In this document: piece by piece, positions 1-5,563 of the stretch
Layout: every line of letters starts with the position of its first letter
Numbering within the stretch: position 1 is the stretch's first letter
Source of the DNA: JBELHJ01 sp042091495
GTDB lineage: Bacteria; Bacteroidota; Bacteroidia; Flavobacteriales; Flavobacteriaceae
Direction: 5' to 3'
DNA length: 5,666 nt
Assembly (NCBI GenBank): GCA_042091495.1
Contig: JBELHJ010000091.1
Coordinates: 1-5,666, forward strand
The notes under the pieces: generated by a model
Seen by the model: the letters and a program-made list of their open reading frames with translations, nothing else
Databases searched by the model: none
What the model was told of the DNA's origin: nothing
Position numbers and translations under genes: made by a program

Positions 1-60
1 AAATCTCCAATTAGTCGCTTTTAAATAAAATCAAATGGTACGTATTTTAATTACTATTTT
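1..60 (+). repeat. Leader/signal-start direct repeat, copy 1
   Basis: This stretch aligns without gaps to 1591-1650, with 51 of 60 bases identical by hand count. It includes a 20-base identical run at 39-58 and a 12-base run at 22-33. It covers the untranslated leader of the GH10 gene and its first eight or nine codons, so both downstream proteins begin M-V/I-R-I-L-I-T-I. Similarity fades soon after base 60. The copy starts at the window edge and may extend further left. There is no Shine-Dalgarno sequence before the ATG at 35; the leader is A-rich, as is usual in Bacteroidota. Confidence 0.85.
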
Positions 61-1390
61 TTTAGCATTTTTTCTTGCCAAAGCCAATGCTCAAGATTTG
101 CAAGATTGGGGAAAATATGAAGGCGTTAAAAAAGAGGCAATACAGCGAATTGAACAGCATCGAAAAGGCAATGCTACTCTAAAACTAATGCTGCCTAATA
201 ATAAGCAAGTAAAAAATGCAGAGGTAAGAATACAGCTTAAGAAGCATGAATTTAAATGGGGTGCCGTTATTAACACTAGTTTTGAGACTTCTCCGTATTC
301 AAAGAAGTATAAGGAGGTATTTTTAAAGTACTTTAACGGTGCTGGTTTTGGTTTGGGATTAAAACCGAAACACCGAGGGAATGTACACGAGAAAGTTGCC
401 GAAAAGATATTTCCTTGGTTAAAAGATAATGGCTACTTTGTGCGCGGGCACACCATTGCTTGGGAAGGCGAAAGGTTTATGCGCCCTGAAGACAGGGCTG
501 TTTTAGCTGATTCTACACTGACAGATAAAGAAAAAGCTGATAAACTTATAAAGTCGTTGAGTATTCATTTTACACATGCTATTCCGAAATGGGATGTCGA
601 CAGTTGGGACGTGAGTAACGAACCTATTGCCAACAACGATGTTAACAATTTATTACCTAATTATAACACCCACGTGTATTGGTTTAAGTTGGCAGACAGC
701 ATACGTCGAGCAAGCGGAAAGAAGCATGTGAAATTATTTCAAAATGACTACCGTATTATTTCAATAACAACACCACGAGACCATAAAACTAAGTTAAAGG
801 GCTATAAGGCCGTTGGCAGGCTTTCCATCTATAAGGAAATTTTAGAGGATCAAATTGCTCAGGGTGCGCCAATTGAAGGAATTGGCTTTCAATCGCGCAT
901 TAAAAATGGGCTTATAACTCCAGATACTATCTACAATCGATTGCGTTCATTTGAATCATTTAATCTTCCCTACCATGCAACAGAATTTGAGGTAAGAGAT
1001 AATAAAAAAACATATATATATTCAGATGAAGAACGAAAGTTAATTACAGAATACATGATGGTCATGTATTTTAGTCATCCAAATGTTGATGGGTTTTGGC
1101 ATTGGACTTTTGCTGATATGAACACTAGAAAACCATTAGACTATCCGCTTTTTAACTACGATGGAACACCAAAAGTAACTGGGCAGAAATGGATGGAGTT
1201 AATGGATGGGTTTTTTAGTACAAACTTAAAACTTACTACGGACGCTAAAGGGGAAATAACTATGCATGGTTATTATGGGGATTATGAATTGACTACCACA
1301 ATTGGTGGCATTATATATAGAAGTGATTTCTCAGTCATTAGTTCGGATGATTCTTCATTAAAGGTTATTGATTTAGCTTCTCAGCTTTAA
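35..1390 (+). CDS. Secreted GH10 (endo-1,4-beta-xylanase-like) glycoside hydrolase
   Basis: A 451-residue protein with a signal peptide (hydrophobic 4-15, likely cut after ANA, residue 19) and no lipobox or T9SS tail, so probably periplasmic or released. GH10 enzymes are retaining hydrolases of beta-1,4-xylan. Family landmarks in order: a small beta-rich N-terminal segment (about 43-80), RGHTIAW (137-143), WDVSNEP (191-197) with the acid/base Glu196, NDY (237-239), GIGFQSR (282-288), ATEFEV (315-320) with the nucleophile Glu317, and GFWHWTF (353-359). The C-terminal piece GYYGDYELT (412-420) resembles the beta-rich end of plant and planctomycete GH10-like proteins. Both catalytic acids are present. 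Two binding positions are not standard: the usual FN....ENELKW reads FNGAGFGLGLKP (100-111), and the His expected after GIG.Q. is Arg288. The substrate may therefore differ from plain xylan. The ATG at 35 places the signal peptide correctly. Membership in GH10 is secure; the exact substrate is not. Confidence 0.88.
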   Translation: MVRILITIFLAFFLAKANAQDLQDWGKYEGVKKEAIQRIEQHRKGNATLKLMLPNNKQVKNAEVRIQLKKHEFKWGAVINTSFETSPYSKKYKEVFLKYFNGAGFGLGLKPKHRGNVHEKVAEKIFPWLKDNGYFVRGHTIAWEGERFMRPEDRAVLADSTLTDKEKADKLIKSLSIHFTHAIPKWDVDSWDVSNEPIANNDVNNLLPNYNTHVYWFKLADSIRRASGKKHVKLFQNDYRIISITTPRDHKTKLKGYKAVGRLSIYKEILEDQIAQGAPIEGIGFQSRIKNGLITPDTIYNRLRSFESFNLPYHATEFEVRDNKKTYIYSDEERKLITEYMMVMYFSHPNVDGFWHWTFADMNTRKPLDYPLFNYDGTPKVTGQKWMELMDGFFSTNLKLTTDAKGEITMHGYYGDYELTTTIGGIIYRSDFSVISSDDSSLKVIDLASQL

Positions 1391-1430
1391 AAATACGCAT
1401 GAGTTTTTCAATATAATGTGCAAACGGAAT

Positions 1431-1478
1431 CTGTTAGGATCAATTAATAATTCTGTTAAGTGATTTTAAGTACTGTTA
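1431..1478. repeat. Three direct CTGTTA repeats, about two helical turns apart
   Basis: CTGTTA occurs at 1431-1436, 1453-1458 and 1473-1478, giving start-to-start spacings of 22 and 20 bases. All three lie in the same orientation in the gap upstream of the Omp28-like gene and upstream of the candidate promoter. The third copy is within a weak bulged hairpin (1466-1473 pairing with 1479-1485). Regular spacing near 21 bp would place the copies on one face of the helix, as for a multimeric activator. The motif is only six bases in AT-rich DNA, so chance is possible. Confidence 0.35.
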
Positions 1479-1522
1479 GTATTAATTTTACAGTTTATTT
1501 CGCCTTAGTTCTTAGTTGTTTT

Positions 1523-1552
1523 TTTGTATCTTATAAGTCAGATTACTTTTTG
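1523..1552 (+). promoter_or_regulatory. Candidate Bacteroidota-type promoter (weak match)
   Basis: TTTG at 1523-1526 is followed after 17 bases by TACTTTTTG at 1544-1552. The Bacteroidota consensus is a -33 TTTG/TTG and a -7 TAnnTTTG. Here the -7 box has one extra T, so the match is imperfect. If real, transcription would start a few bases past 1552 and give a leader of about 60-70 bases for the Omp28-like gene and the hydrolase behind it. No exact TAnnTTTG was seen in the intergenic DNA of this window. Confidence 0.25.
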
Positions 1553-1590
1553 TTTAAATTATATTTTACAAAACCCAATAATTTTCCTTC

Positions 1591-1650
1591 AAATCTCCAA
1601 AGAGTTACTTCTAAATAAAATCACATGATACGTATTTTAATTACTATTAC
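1591..1650 (+). repeat. Leader/signal-start direct repeat, copy 2
   Basis: This is the second copy of the leader found at 1-60, with the same gap-free register, so the ATG at 1625 matches the ATG at 35. It covers the last 34 bases of the untranslated leader and the first codons of the Omp28-like gene. The mature proteins encoded behind the two copies are unrelated, which points to a shared or shuffled leader rather than duplication of a whole gene. The conserved register also supports the start codons chosen for both genes. Confidence 0.85.
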
Positions 1651-2548
1651 TTTCACCATTTTTTTCTATGGAATGCATGCACAAGAAGTTGTTATTGATG
1701 GGGATTTAAAAATGGGAGGTAAGCAAATAAAAGAAGTTGCAGACCCTTCAGATGCACAAGATGTTGCTACCAAGAATTACACCTATTCCAAAGCAGAGGT
1801 TGATGAAATTGTTGCCGAAATGCAAAACCAAATCAACGTTTTAAAAATTGCCAATCTACCACAGCAGTTTACAAAAAAAGCAGTCATAGATAATTTCACA
1901 GGAACATGGTGTCCTTATTGCCCAAATACAGCCTATGCATATGAACTTGTAGCAGCTCAATCCAATAAAGTTTTTCGTGTTGAGGTTCACAATGGTGACC
2001 CCATGACCAATGTCTTTGCAACACAGCTAGAAGAAGCATTTAATATTACTGGCTGGCCTACATCTTATATTAATAGGTCATACGTTTGGACTTTCCCCCA
2101 GGCTAACAATGTTGATCAGGCTTTAAATGCAGCACAGGGCACTACAAATTTAGGTTTGGCTATAGCATCTACCTTAACTGGAGCACAATTACAGATTAAG
2201 GTAACATCGGGGTTTTTAGAAAACAAAACCAATCTTAAATTAGTTGTTTTAGTATTGGAAAATCAAATTCTTAATAATCAAGAAAACTACACCCCACATT
2301 ATGGAGGGGAACCAATAATTTCAAATTTTGAACACAATGATGTTTTACGTTATGCAGCTACTAATATACTAGGCGACCCAACCCCATCAACTATTGGTGA
2401 GCATAAACATTATTATAACGTTGCTCTAGATGCTTATGGGGTTTTACAACCGTCAAAAACTGCTATTCTAGCCATGCTCCTTAATGAAAATGGAGTCCTC
2501 CTTAATGCACAATATGCTGCGGTTAATCAAACACAAAATTTTGATTAA
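1625..2548 (+). CDS. Omp28-like thioredoxin-fold exported protein with tail-fibre-like N-terminus
   Basis: A 307-residue protein with a signal peptide likely cut after MHA (residue 19). Residues 27-52 carry a GDLKMGG..I..VADP.DAQD.ATKNY motif, typical of phage tail-fibre repeats and of some flavobacterial surface proteins. A probable short coiled coil follows (about 55-75) that could trimerise or space the protein. Residues 85-160 form a thioredoxin-like domain: FTGTWCPYCPN holds a CxxC pair (Cys96, Cys99), and GWPTSY (143-148) supplies the expected cis-Pro145. The C-terminal half, with EPIISNFEHNDVLR (229-242), matches Omp28-type outer-membrane-associated proteins of Bacteroidota. Omp28 relatives are often surface-exposed; a redox role is suggested by the CxxC but not shown. 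There is no T9SS tail. The stop is followed only 18 bases later by the next start, so the two genes are probably co-transcribed. Family call good; function open. Confidence 0.8.
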   Translation: MIRILITITFTIFFYGMHAQEVVIDGDLKMGGKQIKEVADPSDAQDVATKNYTYSKAEVDEIVAEMQNQINVLKIANLPQQFTKKAVIDNFTGTWCPYCPNTAYAYELVAAQSNKVFRVEVHNGDPMTNVFATQLEEAFNITGWPTSYINRSYVWTFPQANNVDQALNAAQGTTNLGLAIASTLTGAQLQIKVTSGFLENKTNLKLVVLVLENQILNNQENYTPHYGGEPIISNFEHNDVLRYAATNILGDPTPSTIGEHKHYYNVALDAYGVLQPSKTAILAMLLNENGVLLNAQYAAVNQTQNFD

Positions 2549-2566
2549 ACACTACTAATTATTTCT

Positions 2567-4000
2567 ATGCGATACTTGTTAATTTTCTTAATAACACTTT
2601 CAACTTTCGCCCAAAACCAAATTGTGGGCTCTAGGTCATACATTCATTTAGAACAGGTAAATGGTGTTTGGTGGTTTGTAGATGCAGATGGAGAAAAATT
2701 CATATCTACTGGTATGAACCATATCAATCATAGAATAAGATTTGCAGATTATAACAAAGCCTTTTGGGCGGAACAATTTGGTGAAGATATTATCCGTAAT
2801 AACAGCATAAATTTTAGAGCACAATCCGAAATTAAAAACTGGATGCGTCAAATTGTTAAAGATCACGAAAATTATGGTTTTAATACCATTGCGTTTCACC
2901 GCCCCATGTATTTACCCGACACCTATTTTAACGAACTGGGAATTTATTTTTTGGGAAAAATTAAAATGGGTGAAATCCATGCTGGCAGAGTAAAGCGGTC
3001 TCAATCTAAATTTCCCGATGTATTTAGTGAGGCCTTTAAAATACAGGCCGAAAATGTGGCTAGAGCGTACTGTTCTAAACATGCCAATAGTAAATACTTA
3101 ATTGGCTATACCTATGATGATTTACCAAGTTATTCCTTCGAAGAATACAATAGAAAAATTAAATACGAAGGGCATAAAGGGGGGTTGCTTTTTCATCCCT
3201 GGATTACAGATATTATTAACCAAGATGGTAATTCTAAAGGCAAGCAGCTTTGGATTTCTGTATTAAAACAACATTATTCTTCGGCGGAAGCCGCGGCTAA
3301 AAATTATAATTTGGCCATCAATTCTTGGGAAGCATTCCAAACCGTTTCATTTTGGGAAATACCATCAGATAAAGCGCAGTGGCAAAAAGACCAAACAGCC
3401 ATGTTAAAGTACATTGTAAGTGCCTGGCATGAAGTGAATCGCAACGCCATACGTAAATTTGATTCCAATCATCTCATTTTGGGAGATAAAATAAGTTGCC
3501 ATGGTAAAGGGCACCCTGATTGGGTATATCAAGTTGTGGGTAACTATGTTGATGTATTATTAATTCAAGACTATGATTTTTTTAATCCACAACATTTAAA
3601 TAAACTAAAAAAATTACACACCCTTTCAAATAAGCCCATTCTTAATGGAGATCACTCTTACAGCTACACCGTTCCTGAAATGCGAAAAGCTAAAGGAATT
3701 CCAGTTGCTAATTTTGATGAAGTTGGCGAAGCGTATTACACCTACCTGAGAGGTATTTCTAATCTACCATTCATGTTAGGCTGGCATAATTGCGGCTACA
3801 TGGAGCAATGGCAGGGTAGTCAACCAGATCAAACTGGAAAGGAACAAACCGGGTTTTTTAATCCTTTCGGACTCCCAAGGACGGAAGCCCTCGAAAAGGT
3901 GAAAACTGCAAATACCAATTGCACAAACTGGCACAATGAAGCTGGTCAGAATGATTTTGTGTTTTCAAAACTAAAGCGTTATAAATACGCTAAAAAATAG
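2567..4000 (+). CDS. Secreted TIM-barrel glycoside hydrolase, distantly agarase-like (clan GH-A)
   Basis: A 477-residue protein with a short signal peptide (hydrophobic 3-14, likely cut after Ala15). The opening GVWWFVDADGEKFISTGMN (33-51) resembles the start of agarase-type and related clan GH-A enzymes (W..VDPDG.PF.S.G.N). Later barrel strands fit the same layout: YLIGYTYDDLPSY (177-189) at the acid/base strand, NHLILGDKI (301-309), VDVLLIQDYDFF (328-339), KPILNGDHSYS (356-366) at the nucleophile strand, and LPFMLGWHNCGYMEQW (400-415). Clan GH-A uses Glu at both catalytic sites; here the matching positions appear to be Asp184/Asp185 and Asp362, so the mechanism or activity may differ. The ending GFFNPFGLPRTEALEKVKTAN (429-449) resembles the G..D..G.P......V...N end of such enzymes. 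Likely in one operon with the Omp28-like gene. The substrate is unknown; an algal galactan is a guess from resemblance and from the GH10 neighbour. The GH family number cannot be assigned by eye. Confidence 0.65.
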   Translation: MRYLLIFLITLSTFAQNQIVGSRSYIHLEQVNGVWWFVDADGEKFISTGMNHINHRIRFADYNKAFWAEQFGEDIIRNNSINFRAQSEIKNWMRQIVKDHENYGFNTIAFHRPMYLPDTYFNELGIYFLGKIKMGEIHAGRVKRSQSKFPDVFSEAFKIQAENVARAYCSKHANSKYLIGYTYDDLPSYSFEEYNRKIKYEGHKGGLLFHPWITDIINQDGNSKGKQLWISVLKQHYSSAEAAAKNYNLAINSWEAFQTVSFWEIPSDKAQWQKDQTAMLKYIVSAWHEVNRNAIRKFDSNHLILGDKISCHGKGHPDWVYQVVGNYVDVLLIQDYDFFNPQHLNKLKKLHTLSNKPILNGDHSYSYTVPEMRKAKGIPVANFDEVGEAYYTYLRGISNLPFMLGWHNCGYMEQWQGSQPDQTGKEQTGFFNPFGLPRTEALEKVKTANTNCTNWHNEAGQNDFVFSKLKRYKYAKK

Positions 4001-4075
4001 TATGACCCTGCAGCCATAAAATTTTCAACAAGATTAATTATACAGTATTTTGATATGCGGTCTCTTATTTATAAA

Positions 4076-4092
4076 TTACTGACAATTAGTAA
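4076..4092. promoter_or_regulatory. Small dyad before the lipoprotein pair
   Basis: TTACT (4076-4080) and AGTAA (4088-4092) form a perfect five-base inverted repeat around a seven-base centre, ending 12 bases before the ATG at 4105. It could be an operator or a small leader hairpin. The rest of the 104-base gap (4001-4104) shows no convincing terminator, no exact TAnnTTTG promoter and no ORF. A 10-base dyad in AT-rich DNA can occur by chance. Confidence 0.25.
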
Positions 4093-4104
4093 CCTATAAA
4101 TATT

Positions 4105-4623
4105 ATGAAAGTAATTTATGTAATGTCATTCATTTCAATTATATGTATTGGATGTTTAACAAAAACAAAAACAGAAACTATTGTTAGTAGCGGCGGACAA
4201 GTTCTTACTGGTCCCAATGCCGGAGCCACGTACACGTTTGCCAGTGATGCCGTTGGGCAATTGGCTATCGATTTTTCGGATGCCTTTATCAGAAAAGACT
4301 TGGATTTTATTTCTACAGAACATTTTACAGACTCTATTTTTTTCTATCCCGAAAAGGGCCTAGATAAAATAGTCATGGATTTAGAAACCGGTAAAAGTTT
4401 AATTCAAGCCATGCATGCGCCTTACGATTCTATTACCCGAGTGGTTTATGATGTGATGCCCGTTATCCCTTCCTATGATAAAACGCTAACAGTAGTCATG
4501 TTTCCCTTTACAGAAAAACGTTATAAGAAAGATGGCACTATAGAAACTTACCGCTTTTACGAGCGTCATTACATTAGAGACGGTAAAATTACAGGGGTAA
4601 GAAAATGGAGTCAAGAAGAATAA
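4105..4623 (+). CDS. Lipoprotein with NTF2/SnoaL-like domain
   Basis: A 172-residue protein. A hydrophobic stretch (4-16) ends in CIGC, so Cys17 is the likely lipidated residue; the -3 position is Cys rather than the usual Leu, a slightly atypical lipobox. After a Thr/Lys/Ser-rich linker (18-35), residues about 48-170 read as an NTF2-like alpha+beta domain: a helical start with AIDFSDAFIRKDLDFIS (54-70), then beta strands ending in YRFYERHYIRDGKITGVRKW (149-168), where the aromatic-rich strand plus DGKI turn is characteristic of SnoaL-type folds. Such domains bind small hydrophobic ligands, catalyse simple reactions or only dimerise; no catalytic set is evident here. It is followed after 40 bases by a second lipoprotein that also has an NTF2-like domain, so the two may act as a pair or be distant paralogues. 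Specific role unknown. Confidence 0.75.
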   Translation: MKVIYVMSFISIICIGCLTKTKTETIVSSGGQVLTGPNAGATYTFASDAVGQLAIDFSDAFIRKDLDFISTEHFTDSIFFYPEKGLDKIVMDLETGKSLIQAMHAPYDSITRVVYDVMPVIPSYDKTLTVVMFPFTEKRYKKDGTIETYRFYERHYIRDGKITGVRKWSQEE

Positions 4624-4663
4624 AAAACACAACTAAAATCATTAAATACTAACCTTTTATAAC

Positions 4664-5542
4664 ATGAAAAATTTAATAACAGTAACCATTTTAGCCCTAT
4701 TTGCATTAGGGTGCTCCAATACAGGAGAAAACATAGTGTCTATGGACGCTAAATCCTTACAAGTAAAAAGTCACTTAGAAGCCTACATGAATAACGACTC
4801 CAGTGTGGCAGAAGTTTTATTTGCTGAAGACTTAGAACTTTACGATCAGTTTTCTAACAATCAAACAGATGGAAAAACTGTAGCTAATCCAGGAGGTGGA
4901 CAAGGTTTAATTGAGGCCGATAAGATGGCCCATGTTTTATTTAGTGATATTTCATTGACTACAGATAACATTAAAACTTATACAAATGCCGAGGGTAAAG
5001 TATATACCATGTTTTGGTCCATGTGGTCTGCTAAAGGAAATTTTACAGGGGCCGCAACTACCATTCCGTTTCATTGTGTAAGCCTGTGGGAAGGTGATAA
5101 AATAGCTAAAGTATGGCGTTATATGGATCCTTCTGCGTTTCAAAAAGAAGTGACAGCATTCGAAGGGGTTAATAATGCCTCGACTAAGGTGATTGGTTTG
5201 GCCGACTTAAAAGTCAATAAGGGTTATTCCAAAGACGATGTCAAAGCATTTATGGAATCATTTACAAAGTTTGTAAGAGCTACAGAACCTAATACTTACG
5301 ATTTTGGCTATTTTATTTCTGCAGACGGCAAGCACGTTAACTTGGTAGAAAAGTATTTGGATTCCGCAGATTTTGTGCACCACCTTAATAACTTTGAATC
5401 CAGTGACTATGCTAAACAATTCATGACTATTTTTAGTTTGGATCGTGTACTGGTAGTTGGTAATAGCTCAGAAGCTTTAAAAGCCAAAGTTAAAGGATAC
5501 GGCGCCGAGCTTAGGGAAAATATTGGAGGTTGGATTGATTAA
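4664..5542 (+). CDS. Two-domain lipoprotein: NTF2/SnoaL-like plus ABM-like
   Basis: A 292-residue protein. The hydrophobic leader (4-15) ends in ALGC, giving Cys17 as the lipid attachment site. Residues about 30-165 look NTF2/SnoaL-like: a helix pair (31-60), a glycine-rich loop PGGGQG (76-81), a Trp-rich strand MFWSMWSAKG (116-125), and LWEGDKIAKVWRYMD (141-155), the usual strand-turn-strand end of the fold. Residues about 178-292 resemble an ABM (antibiotic biosynthesis monooxygenase) ferredoxin-like domain: EPNTYDFGYFISADGK (208-223), then VNLVEKYLDSADFVHHL (225-241). ABM-like domains usually dimerise, and many are quinol monooxygenases or have no known enzyme activity. The fusion on an envelope lipoprotein is uncommon in my experience. 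It shares direction with the previous lipoprotein across a 40-base AT-rich spacer without a terminator, so one transcript is likely. No function can be assigned. Confidence 0.75.
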   Translation: MKNLITVTILALFALGCSNTGENIVSMDAKSLQVKSHLEAYMNNDSSVAEVLFAEDLELYDQFSNNQTDGKTVANPGGGQGLIEADKMAHVLFSDISLTTDNIKTYTNAEGKVYTMFWSMWSAKGNFTGAATTIPFHCVSLWEGDKIAKVWRYMDPSAFQKEVTAFEGVNNASTKVIGLADLKVNKGYSKDDVKAFMESFTKFVRATEPNTYDFGYFISADGKHVNLVEKYLDSADFVHHLNNFESSDYAKQFMTIFSLDRVLVVGNSSEALKAKVKGYGAELRENIGGWID

Positions 5543-5563
5543 TTCCAATCTGTTATAATTTAA

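Noticed and set aside
91..276. 61-codon minus-strand ORF inside the GH10 gene
   Set aside because: It is antisense to a well-supported coding region and has no recognisable domain; the GH10 frame explains the sequence.
1466..1500. Possible terminator after the GH10 gene
   Set aside because: The bulged seven-pair stem at 1466-1485 is almost all A-T with no clear T-run, too weak to call; no other convincing hairpin follows 1390.
2648..2899. 83-codon minus-strand ORF inside the agarase-like gene
   Set aside because: It is wholly antisense to conserved hydrolase motifs, with unremarkable composition and no start context, so it is a shadow frame.
4041..4052. TATTTTG as a -7 promoter box before the lipoproteins
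   Set aside because: It is one base shorter than TAnnTTTG and no TTG-type -33 element was seen at the right distance upstream.
4181..4363. 60-codon plus-strand ORF in another frame of the first lipoprotein gene
   Set aside because: It is nested entirely in a better-supported gene, with no signal peptide or domain of its own.
4952..5143. 63-codon minus-strand ORF inside the two-domain lipoprotein gene
   Set aside because: It is antisense to the NTF2-like domain and shows nothing recognisable.
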